From positions 806,805-870,804 of the forward strand of contig PUQB01000098.1 of NCBI GenBank assembly GCA_003024785.1: a DNA stretch of 64,000 nucleotides, read 5' to 3'. The translations under genes and the position numbers were made by a program. The stretch is from Selaginella tamariscina (taxonomy: Eukaryota; Streptophyta; Lycopodiopsida; Selaginellales; Selaginellaceae). Below, piece by piece: positions 11,122 to 21,382 of the stretch. The notes below the pieces were generated by a model that worked only from the letters and a program-made list of their open reading frames with translations, had not been told where the DNA came from and did no database searches. Each line of letters opens with the position of its first letter. Position 1 is the stretch's first letter.

Positions 11122-12211
11122 CTAGAAATCGTACTTCGTCCAATTGCTCCAATTGTTCCAGTCTTTTCCGCAAGCCGCTGGTTCGTCCGTGATCCTGTGG
11201 TCCAGGCTCATCCGTAAGCTAGGTATGGTGAACTCCCATGGCATGATGGCCTCCAGACCATAAGCTAGTTGGAAGGGTGTTGTTCCTGTTGCGGTTTTGA
11301 ACGTTGTTCGGTACGCCCATAGCACTGATGGTAGCATTTCTTCCCAACGCCTGGGTTCCCTGTGGCAGAGCTTCCTCAAGATGGTGATAGCACCTTGTTT
11401 GTGGACTCAGCCTGTCCATTCCCCTGTGGATAGTAGGCTGTTGACGTGCGATGCTTGATGACAAATGCCTTGACCAATTCTCGGACTGTCTCGTTGATGA
11501 AGTGGCTCCCTTGGTCGGACACTAGCTCCAGCGGGCATCCAAACCGTGTAGGATGTTTGTATAGATGAACCTTGCTGTCTGCCCTGCCGTTGCGTCCTTG
11601 AGTGCCTTCGCCTCTACCCATTTTGTGGCGTAGTCCGTTGCCACTACTATGTACTGGAGTGTGTTGTGTGGGCCTTTGGGTTGATAGGTCCTACAAAGTC
11701 CATCAATGCCGCCATTCCTGCCGAGGGGTGGTACTCCATGCCTTGGCCTGCCGTGGGTTTGCCTATTCGCTGACAATGGTACAGCTCCTTGCTACCTTGG
11801 TGGCGTCCCGGAAGATGGTTCCACCAGGTCCAGTCTGTAGGATCTTCCTGGCCGTTTTGTCACCCCGAAGTGTCCTGCCCCCGGTCCTGCGTGAGCTGCC
11901 TCGATAATCTCAGGGATTTCCCAGGCCAGTGGGCATCTCCGGAGTATGTCATCCCTCCCTCGCTTGTAGAGCTGATCCCCGATCAGCTGGAATGGTAAAC
12001 ACCTCCGAGCCAGGCTCTGTCGATGTGTCGCCGATGTGCCGGAGAGGCTGTGTAACCCACTAATGAGGTAGTGCCGTATTGGTCGTTGCCACTCTGGGAC
12101 GTCCGAGCCGGTTCTTGGTTCGGTGGTTTGTTGTACTGTGCCCTGATCAACGGTTGTCCCAAAAGGCCAGCGTCTGGTATGTCGAGCAGATCGGCGGTTT
12201 CGTTGGTTCAC
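11122..12211 (-). mobile_element. Element A: integrase region
   Basis: Pieces on the minus strand include the N-terminal zinc-finger zone (GHFGVTK near 11860-11840), the DDE core (VVATDYATKWVEAKAL; LVSDQGSHFINETV; YYPQGNGQAESTNKVL) and the downstream LPSVLWAYRTTFKTATGTTP near 11330-11270. Family: retroviral-type integrase of Ty3/Gypsy. Fossil. Confidence 0.85.
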
Positions 12212-12269
12212 CGCTCGTTATTCGGGAGAGGAAGGTCTGGTGATACGTGCAGTTTACCTGCCTTATGGA

Positions 12270-13533
12270 TTATAGTAAACTCGAACTCCTGCAAGAGGAG
12301 TATCCACCGCCGACCTCCCGGTAAGCTGTGGTTTGTTTACGAGGTACAACAAGGTGGTGATCTACAATCAATATGAAGTGGTTGCCCAGAAGGTAGTGGC
12401 AAAACTTGGATACCCCGTAGATGACTGCCATGCATTCTTTGTCGGTCGCCGAGTAGTTGTGTTCAGCTGGCATCATGAGTCGACTCCCGTATGCTATGGG
12501 TCGGAGCATGCTCTCGTCATCCTCCTGCGATAGGACCGCGCCTGCCGCTACGCTTGAGCCATCCGTTGCAGGTGGAACTGGCGGTTCCAATCCGGTGGGA
12601 TGAGGATGGGCGCTTCTACCAGTTGACGCTTTATGTCTTCGAAGGCTGCCTGCCGGTGGGTGGTCCATTCGTACGGAACTCCCTTGGTGAGTAATTCCGT
12701 CATTGGTTGGGCCCTATCCACATATTTCGGATAAACTTACGATAGAACCCTGCTTTCCCCAGGAACCTTCGGAGTTCCGTGACGTTCTGTGGAGGGGGCA
12801 TTTCGGCCAGTGCTCGTACTGAACCTGGGTCCACCGTGATGCCTTCCTTGGAAACAATGTGCCCAGCAACTTCCCGCGGTCATGCCAAATACGCACTTTG
12901 AGGGGTTGAGAGATATCCCATATTCCTTGCAGCGCCGGAATACCCATTCCAAGCGCGTCACATGGTCTTCCGTTGGTCCGTAAGCTGTGAAGTCGTCCAG
13001 AAATGCCCGGACAAAATCTGTGAGGTTGTCCGGGAATACCGCTGGACCAACCTTTGAAATGTGACTGGAGCGTTGTAGAGCCCAACGGCATAACCTGAAG
13101 GCGTAAGCTCCCCAATCCGTGATAAAGGCAGTTTTGGCCTAGTCTTCCGCTGCGATCTTCATCTGATTGTATCCACTGAAGCCGTCCATGAACGAGTACA
13201 TCTCATGGCCTGCTACGTCTTCTAAGATGGCCTCTGTGAATGGAATAGGGAACGGGTCCTTCTCCGTGGCGGCCTTCAGCCTTCGATAATCTACGTAGAT
13301 TCTCAGCCGGCCGTCTTTCTTCGGCATGATCACAATTAGTGATAGCCATTCCGGGTTTTGATGGGGTAGACAAAGTCCGCTTCGAGCCACTTGTCGATCT
13401 CTTGTTTGGCCTTTCGGGCGTAGTTCAGGTTGATGCGGTAGCGTTGTTGCCGGCTGGGTCGAGTGTCGGGTTTCAGTTTAATTCGTGCTGACACAATTCC
13501 GGCGGTAACCCCCTTAGGTCGTGATAGGTCCAA
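12270..13533 (-). mobile_element. Element A: reverse transcriptase and RNase H region
   Basis: Reverse transcriptase finger and palm pieces (VIMPKKDGRLRIYVDYRRL; SFMDGFSGYNQMKIA) lie at about 13390-13139. RNase H pieces (PIAYGSRLMMPAEHNYSATD; DKECMAVIYGVSKFCHYLLG) lie at 12668-12270. Order and wording are those of Ty3/Gypsy. Fossil. Confidence 0.85.
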
Positions 13534-13612
13534 GCGAATATTTCTCTGTATCTTCAGAGACAGTCGGTGATCTGTTCTTCCAGCTGTGCTCCGATGTGAG
13601 CGTTAATATTTA

Positions 13613-14355
13613 CTAGTCGGGGTTTTCGTCGGAGCTTATGTTGATCTGCTTGACCGCTGCTTCGGGCGTTATGTTCCACCCATACATTGGTTGGCTACGG
13701 TACTCTTCCTGGGCCGAGGGGGCTAGACTCGTTATTTCCTTCCACAAACAGGCCACTTCGGGATTTGAGCTTTCGGAGTGTCTACATCGGTTTCTAACCG
13801 AGTCATTAGGTATGTAGCGACCGACTCTCGTACTTCCTGTCGAGGGTCCACCTCTCCTAGGAAATAGCTCTGGCAAGCACGCTAGGATGGCCGCTTCCTC
13901 TTCATCATCCAGCCCCTCCCCCAGTCCGAGAGATGGTATTCCTGGGGTCGGGACTCCAAGGGTGGCGGGACTTGTCTTGCAGCAACGATACGACTCCTCC
14001 TTGACGGGAAACCGAATCCGCTGCTTCTCCCAATCGTGTTGTACCCTTGCGCCTTGGAGCCACAGCCGGCTCAGGAGTAAGTCGAACCCCCCTTTGGCGT
14101 GCATGTCAGGACGACCACGTTTTAAGGAACTTAATGCTCTAAATCCTGATGCTTACCTTCCTCATGATTCCCTTGGGAACCACCTTGGTTTGGTTTGCCA
14201 TGCGTATGAGGAAGGGTGAGGGCTCCGGAGGTGGCATTCCCAGTTGTTGATGGAGTTATGTGGACATGATGTTCACGCCTAATCCCCCATCTATGACTAC
14301 GTTGTGGACTATATGTCCTGCCACTGAACAAGTATGGCCGGTACATCGTCCACAA
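13613..14355 (-). mobile_element. Element A: protease region
   Basis: The minus strand carries VVIDGGLGVNIMS near 14315-14275, the aspartic-protease active-site block in the D-G-G form seen in Tat-like elements. A GGFDLLLSRLWLQGA block follows at about 14090. Element B has the same two blocks. Fossil. Confidence 0.75.
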
Positions 14356-14575
14356 AGTCTACCGCTATTGTTGTGACCCTTGGGGCCGTGACTGCGGCTC
14401 CATGTAGTTCTCTGGTGAGGACTTCATACAGCCCTGGGGATAACTGTAGCAGTTCCCCTAAGGTTACCGACACGTGGGTTTCTCGCATCTTCCCAGTGAG
14501 GGCCTCGTGCATCCCTGTTGCGCCCTGGCCTCTGCGCCTTGTGCCCATCTTACCTGTTCTACAGCTGTCTCCACT

Positions 14576-16900
14576 TCAACACGTTTTTGCTCCCACTGGC
14601 TGGTTTCCCAGGTTCGGCTGCCACTTCCTCTTCACTGGACTCCCCGTTGTCTCTTCCTCCAAGTTGACTGGTCGTCTTGTCTGTTGGGCTTGGGATCTCG
14701 TGATTGCCCGCATTGCAGCTCGGGGGTCGACGTTTCTACATGGTGGGTCTGTGGTGTGGAACCTAGTGCTGTTGTGGCTGGGGCTGGTCCCTCGGCCACC
14801 CCTGTGCTTTTGGTACATGTGCTTCCAGCATGGGTTTGAGCATCGCGATCCAGGGGCATCGATACAGTGGATGGTGTCCCCCAGGTGATCCCTCCTGACG
14901 CTCAATGGCCCAGGTGCCAGCCTGGGTGGCGTGTTGCTTAGTAGCTTGGTAAGCTGGTAACAGTCGTCTGTGTTGTGGATCCATGGACATTACACACTTT
15001 GCAATACCTGTCCCTGCGCACTGTGTATCCTAACTGAGCAAGGGTCGCCGCGCCAGGTCTTCCTGCTTTGTGACCGCTCTGTACGTCCCCCTCTGTTGGG
15101 ATTGCGCGTGCTCCCTGGTCCCCTGCTGTCTTTCCCTCCAGGTTGGATTGGGGACATCGAGAGGTCGTCCTCGTCTGTGGTGGTGCCGTTGGTCCCTTCT
15201 GCGTCGGATTTGTTTGCGCCTTCCTTTCTTGGCGTCTTTCAGCTTCCTGCTTTTCGGCCTTTTGGCGTATCGGAGCAACTTGTCGAACGTCCGATCGTCA
15301 TCTAGGCTGATCCACTTGCGGATCTCTGGCCGCAGTCCCTTTCGGTACCACATTTTCTTGGTCAGGTCAACTGGGGCGTCTCTTAGCCGGGCGATATACC
15401 CCAGCATATGGACTGTGTACTCGTCAACCGATTCTCTACTTTCTGTTTCAAGCTCGTTAGCTTGTGGATCACCTCCTCTTCACTCTTTTCTTCCCGGAAA
15501 GTATCCAGAAACGCCCTTCGTGCGGTTCTCCCAGCGGGCTCCTTCGTTCGCCTCGTGGAATCACATCCACCAGGCATGTGCCTTCTTGTCCAGAGTGCAT
15601 GCAAAGGCACTCAACTTCTTGTGATTGTCACTCACACTCCGAGTTCGCACACATTTCGAACTTGTGTACGTGTTAGTCTGCGTCTTCCCTTGCTCCACGG
15701 AACGCGGGTAAGGGCACTGTTACAGTGCTCTCCTGTATCCGATTGAGTGCTTGGGCTAATAAGGTGACCGGGTCGGCTCTCATGGCGTCCTATTGTGCCT
15801 GAGAGTTGTTCCGATCCGGACCCTCCGCTTCGGACGTGGGTAGTCCACGTCCTGGTATTCTGCAAGCACCTTTTCCTTCCTTGGCCCTGCCCTCCCATTG
15901 AGGGTTGGTGACGAGGACGGGCTCCTCCCGGCTGTCCCTGGGGCCCCCGCTGCGGGACCAACTGATGGCTAGTGGCGGCTTACCTTGGCTGGACGGTTTT
16001 CCTCCTCCAGCGAGTAGTTTTGTATGACCGTGCGCGGAATCCCCCTACAACGTCTAGACGGTCGTGATCGATGGGGCGATTCCTCCTCGCCCCAAGACGG
16101 TATCCTCCCGTCTGGTGATGGTTGCGCTCTGCCATGTGCCCTGGGATTTCCCTCGCAGGGCCGGTGCGATACTAGTCGCTCGGGCAAATCTCTCCTGCCC
16201 TTGGACGAATTCCTCTCGTCCCTTCTCCAAGGTAGCCACTATGCGGCCCTCTTTCTGGTGCCTCCTCCCAATCCGTCAGCTCGTCGACGTCCAGTCGCCT
16301 CCGCACAAGCGTCATCCCATGTGTACCCCGGCCTTTTGAAGCCTTGGGTTCTCATCTTGGTAACCACCCTGACCTGCTGCATCATCTGATCGGCTGAACT
16401 CCTAGTGTAGAGGTTGCCTTGTTGGCAATCGATGCCCCTCCAGCGGGGGCTTCCCGGATGAGGCTCTTCCTCCCCTCTTTTCGGGCAGACACGGGCCCCC
16501 CTCGTCACCCCGATGGGTGACAATGGCCCTGGGTTTCCTATCTTACCTCCATCGTGGCGCTGGTCACGCTGGGCTTCTGGCTCACGTCCCCATCGCTACC
16601 GTGTTGCTTTCTCCCCTCGAGATTTTGCCTCCGTCACAGGGCTGCCCTCTCATGGGGTTGTCCTAGGCAAGTTTCCTCCTTCGGGGTACTCGTCAAACAC
16701 TGGTTTTGCTTGTTGATATGGGGGCTCTTCGTGGCCGTCACTTTCACCTACGTCGAGGCGGAGGGCTTTCATCATCTTGCCATTCGTCCCACTCTGCTGT
16801 AGGTTACTGTCGGGCGAAGTCGCCTATCCGGGTGCTGATCATACCGCATGCTGCTATGCTGGATTGTTGTCCGGATGTGCTGCGGTTCCTTCATATCCTT
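14576..16900 (-). mobile_element. Element A: gag region
   Basis: Gag-like pieces are found at 15610-15383 (RRAFLDTFREEKSEEEVIHK) and 15407-15030 (MLGYIARLRDAPVDLTKKMW, then a basic tract). Zinc-knuckle-like remains lie near 15000-14830. The same wording appears in B at 37570-38480. Fossil. Confidence 0.75.
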
Positions 16901-17190
16901 CTTCATCATCAGCAGCGTGCGACCACCTCTGCCATTGGTGTGTCGAGTTTACCACTGCTCGGAGATCAGCCATGCGGTGTTACCGTCGTTTCCTCGGGTA
17001 GGTGAGCAGGGCCGATTGTGGCAACCGAGGTGCCTCGCCACTGTCCATCAATCTCCCTCGGCCGGCCCGTCGCATTCTCCTGCTTAGCTATTGCTCGTCA
17101 ATCACTATTTGCTCGAATGAGTTAATCCCGGCTCTTCATCGGGCTGCCACTCTACTTGCTACAGTGAACTCCATCTATGTGTACTATCTA

Positions 17191-17207
17191 TCCCTCCGTG
17201 GTCGCCA
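17191..17207 (-). promoter_or_regulatory. Element A primer-binding site
   Basis: On the minus strand TGGCGACCACGGAGGGA begins four bases after the 5' LTR ends. This is where a host tRNA would prime minus-strand DNA. TGGCGAC fits tRNA-Arg-type sites of plant Tat/Ogre elements better than initiator Met; the exact tRNA is not identified. The same site occurs in B, G and H. Confidence 0.7.
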
Positions 17208-17211
17208 CAAA

Positions 17212-17889
17212 TGGTCATCGGGGACCTGTAGGCCAATGTGGTGCCTCTCAGGAAGCTGCAGTGGTCGCCAGGACGCTGTCGAGAGCGTCCAACCCCCGGG
17301 GGTTCAACCGGCACGCCGGACCTTACCTCAGAGTGGTGGAATGTATTGGGTTGGCCTCTACCCAGACGCCTGAGGGTCCGTGTACAGGTGAGAGGGGAGT
17401 CCTACTGAGGTGGCTGGGTAGAGAGGATTGCGGGGCCCAGGAATCTGCAAGCTGGGACAGACATGTTGCTGGGGAGAGTAGAAGGAAATGGATATATATT
17501 GCCTGTCTGAGTACAACTATCTCTGATAGTGGAGTAATCTATAAGATGCAGACTTGACTCCAAAAAGACCCCGACCCACTACTAGCCTTCCGGCTTATAT
17601 AGTGGGTACCTACCACTAGTCCCTAGCTACAGGTGGCGCTCTCTCACTGGTCTGCTGCCTGGTGACAGAGTCCTGCCTGTCACATTTATGCGCCTCCCCA
17701 CGCGTGCTGTCCTTCGTACCCTAGGTAGTTGGTCTGGACAATCAGATCTTTGCCCTTACGCTGCCGCCTAACACTGGTCGCCATCAATCTGTACCTAAAG
17801 TACCTCCCTTATCCGGCGTTTTGTCCAGCCACTTGTCCACGCCGATGGCGACTTGCCGGATGGCCGCAATGACGGGCCACCGTCAACCA
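17212..17889 (-). repeat. Element A 5' LTR
   Basis: 678 bp, begins TGGTCATCGG on the plus strand and ends CGTCAACCA. Followed by the GAATG target duplication (17890-17894). Confidence 0.9.
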
Positions 17890-17892
17890 GAA

Positions 17893-19438
17893 TGTTGATT
17901 GTTGTTACCTACTGTAATATGTTGATGCACCTTAAATATAGTAGGAAACATGCCTACTTAGTGCACTTGAGTATCTGGTGATGGTTTCGGCCGGGTGTCA
18001 TTAGGTATTTACAAGAAACTCTAAGCGAAGCTCGAACTTACATTCTGGAAAACCCACCCCAATTTTGAGATCCTAGTTAGGTTGATTGGTTAATGCAGAT
18101 GAGTTCAACAGGGTTAGGAACATCCATAGGGTTGACCTAACCCTAGGGTTGCCCTAACCAACACTTTAAACCCCCACCCCTTGGGTAGGGTTTAGGGGTA
18201 GGAGTAAGGGTGAGTTATAGGCTCATATTGTTAATTTATCTAAAGGGCTGAAAATTCCATGCCAACCCACTTACACATGTAAGAAAAGAGGGGGACTCTG
18301 TCACATAAATAAGATAGAGTATGTAGGAGTGAGAGTTCTTGGGTTCATGACTGAGTTCGTTACTCTTCTTTCGGTGTAGGCTTTAGCGTGTCGTTAAGGT
18401 ACAACCCTCTGTTGTGTTGCCCTAAGTTCCAAATGACATGGGTATGTCCCACCTTCAAGGTTGCTCACCCTTGACGTTGGTAAATCCATGCCTAGAAGGT
18501 CTTGGTGGAATCCACGTTCCAAGAAGCAGAGGTTGAGGTTTGTCTTTAGCCTCCTCCTCCACGTTAACACTCATGGCCAAGCAAAGCACATCTGTGTCCT
18601 TGTCCAACTATGGGTGTGTGATCTTGTTTGACAGGTTCACATTACCTAATTCCTAAGGGTTCATTAAGGGTTCTAGAGTTGGCATTTAGGAGCCACATTT
18701 GTGGCACTTAGTGCAACTCTTGAGTTTAAGGGCTATGGCATACTTTAGTAAACAAGCATGTTTGTGCTAGCACTAGGGTGCTAAACCTTAAGCATCCGCT
18801 CAAGGGAGGTTAGGTCTCGTAACTAGGTGTGCTTTCGTACACCTAGCTAGGGGGTGTTCTCCTTAAGATCTAAAGGTTGAACAACCTAAGCTCATTAGTA
18901 GAAGCCCTATTATGAGACACTCACAAAGTCATGTACTTAGGGTGCCTTAGGGAGTTTGCTTAGTAGAACATTCGTGTCTGCCTACAACGCAAACTCATGT
19001 CCTCACTAAGTACTAGGTCTAGGGGTATGACTTGGCCACTCAAACCCTTAGGGGTTAGTTGTGGTTCAGGGTACCCCTTATCGCCCTAAAGGGGTTGTAA
19101 TCCCGAATGAGGGTGATTCCTCAAGGGGTAAGTGATGATGCCTTAGCTCTGTCACGGGGCATGTGTGAGACACATCTCCTTGGGTTAGGGCATGAGCTTG
19201 TCTAGGTCTACTGGGATAGAATCCTAAAGTTTACTCGGGATATCCTTTAGGGTTTGGGGATGGTTATTTAGGGGACTTAGGGTAGGACTTTAAGTCTTCT
19301 ATTTAATTAGGCATCTGAGTCAGACTCTTAGGGTCATCTTGGAAGACTTAGTGTTACTCACACAGGGAATTGACGCTAGAAGGCCACTTGATGGCCACGT
19401 GTTGCCATGTGTTAGCCCTTCAGGTTAAAACTCTAACA
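17893..19438. mobile_element. Unclassified LTR-like block (possible solo LTR)
   Basis: About 1.55 kb with no open frame. It begins TGTTGATTG and ends CTCTAACA, giving TGTT...AACA ends like an LTR, and contains a TATA-like CACATAAATAAG near 18302. A inserted at its left edge, so the sequence continues to the left at 7940. On the right it stops abruptly at A-family sequence. I found no second copy in the window and no matching target duplication, so the LTR reading is tentative. Several CCCTAA/TTAGGG-like words occur at 18100-18260 but are not in tandem. Confidence 0.35.
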
Positions 19439-21370
19439 TTTGCCATACATATGAGGAAGGGTGAGGGCTCTAGGGGTGGCATCGCCAACTCTTGATGGAG
19501 TTTCGTCGACATGATATTTATGCCTGACCCCCATCTATGATCATGTTGTGGATTGTGCAACCCGCCACTTGGACGGGTATGGCAGGTACGTCATCCATGA
19601 AGTCTACTACTGTCGTTGCAACCCTTGGGGGGATTGCGGTGGGCCCGTGGAGCTCCCAAGTAAGAACTTCATACAATCCTAAAGATAACCGAGTAGCTCA
19701 CCTAGGGTCACCAACACTTGGGTTTCCTGCACCTTCCTTGTGAGGACCTCGTGCAATCCTGTTGTCCCCTCTTGCCTCTAGACCTTGTGTGAGCCTCACC
19801 TGCTCCGCAGCGGCCTCCACATTAGCGCGCCTCCGCACCCACTGGTCTGGTTTCGCGAGTTCAGCCGCCACTTCCTCCTCACTAGATTCCCCATTGTCTT
19901 CCTCCTCAAGGTCGATTGGTGGCTCTATATGTTGGGCTTGTGATCTCATGATTGCCAGCTCTAGTGATGACATTTCTACATGGTTCACATGTGGTGTGAG
20001 GGCTGGTGTTGTCGGGGCTGGAGTTGGTCCTTCGGCTACCCTTGTGGCCTTTGGCATGTGTGCTTCTAACATGATCTAGGAGCATCTATACAATGGGTGG
20101 TGCCCGCTGCACAAAATGCAGATCATCTCTTGACGTTTTGACTATCTGTTCCTATCATCATACCTCGGTTGATATGGTTGGTGCTCTTGGGAGTGCAACC
20201 TCTGATTGCGGTCTCTTGATGGCAGGGTTGGCCACCACCACTGGCCATGTGCTATTGGTCCCTCTAGTTGTCCATCTTCTATCACTTGACAGCCCAGGCA
20301 GCTGCTTGGGGTAGCATTCTATTTATGAGCTCGATCAACTAGTAACAGTCATCCGTGTTGTGGGATCCACAAACATTATTACACACCTTGCAATACTTGT
20401 CCCCACGTGCGGTGTATCCTAACTAGGTGAGGTGGCAGTTAGGTCGTCTTGCCGTGCTGCCACCTTGTGGGCCTCCCTTCATTGTGATTGCTTGTGCTCC
20501 CTAGCTCCCAACCCCCGCTCCCTTTTGGCGGCCCTATGGGTGTCCGAGAGGTTATCCTCATCCAAGGTTTCCTTGACATCTGATTTGTCTTGCACTTTCC
20601 TCTCTTAGCATCTCTTTGCTTCCTGCCATTTCGCCTTCTTGGCATACCAAAGTAGTAGCTTGTCAAACATTCGGTCATCGTCTAGCCCGATCCACTTATG
20701 GATCTCTGGCTGCAATCCCTTTTATTACCACATTTTCTTGGTCAAGTCGACTGGGGCATCCCTCAGTCGGGCGATGTACCTCAGCATGCGAATTGTGTAT
20801 TTGTCGACCAACTCTCCCCCTTTCTATTTCAAGCTAGTTATCTTATGGATTACTTCTTCCTGGCTCTTTTTCTCCCAGAAGGTATCGAGAAATGCCCTCC
20901 ATTTGGTTTCCCAACTCCCTCATTTGCCTCGTGCAATCGCATTCATCAAGCGTGTGTCTTTTTGTCTAGAGTGCATGCGAATGTGGTTGTTGCTTATGCT
21001 TTTCAACTCGCATACCTACTTGAACTTGTGTACATTTTGGTATGTGTCTTCACCCTTCGCTCCTCGGAATGCAAGGCACTATTACTATGCTTTCTTGCAT
21101 CCAATTGAGTGCGCGGGCTAGTAAGGTCATCATATCAATTCCCATGGCATCCCGTTGAGCCTGGGAGGTGCTCTAATATGGACCCTCCGCTCCAGATGTG
21201 CTATAGTCCACGTTCCGATATCCTGTGGGTACCTTTTTCCTCCCTTGCACTTCTGCCCTTCGTTGAGGGTGGATGACGAGGACATGCTCCTCCCGACTGT
21301 CCCTATGGGGCCCCTTCACAAGAAACCTAACAGTTGGTGGTGGGGCATACCTCGGCTGGACGGTATTCCT
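19439..21370 (-). mobile_element. Fragment of element A family (protease to gag part)
   Basis: About 1.9 kb homologous to element A from about 14194 to 15990, in the same orientation. It includes the protease block and the gag zone (PIDLEEEDNGESSEEEV on the minus strand near 19900). No LTR is attached on either side. The left edge meets the unclassified block and the right edge meets the HAC right copy directly. It is a broken, end-less fragment, older than or independent of A. Confidence 0.85.
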
Positions 21371-21382
21371 TTACACACTAGT

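Larger units (their letters stand above)
7946..17889 (-). mobile_element. Ty3/Gypsy LTR retrotransposon A, Tat-like, both LTRs present
   Basis: A 9.9-kb element in minus orientation. Direct LTRs lie at 7946-8618 (3') and 17212-17889 (5'), bounded by TG...CA-type ends (TGGT...ACCA) and flanked by GAATG target duplications at 7941-7945 and 17890-17894. Order on the minus strand is LTR, primer-binding site, gag, protease, reverse transcriptase, RNase H, integrase, an extra reading frame, LTR. Having RT and RNase H before integrase places it in Ty3/Gypsy. Integrase wording such as YYPQGNGQAESTNKVL and VVATDYATKWVEAKAL resembles the plant Tat lineage. The coding part is broken in many places (well over ten). 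LTR mismatch is roughly ten in a ~280-bp stretch, so it is the younger of the two full members of this family in the window. Confidence 0.92.

Noticed and set aside
8392-17557. Many plus-strand open frames of 60-184 codons
   Set aside because: They are antisense shadows of the GC-rich coding and LTR sequence of element A.
18100-18260. Interstitial telomere-like repeat (CCCTAA/TTAGGG words)
   Set aside because: The words are scattered and irregular, with no run of even three plant-type TTTAGGG units.
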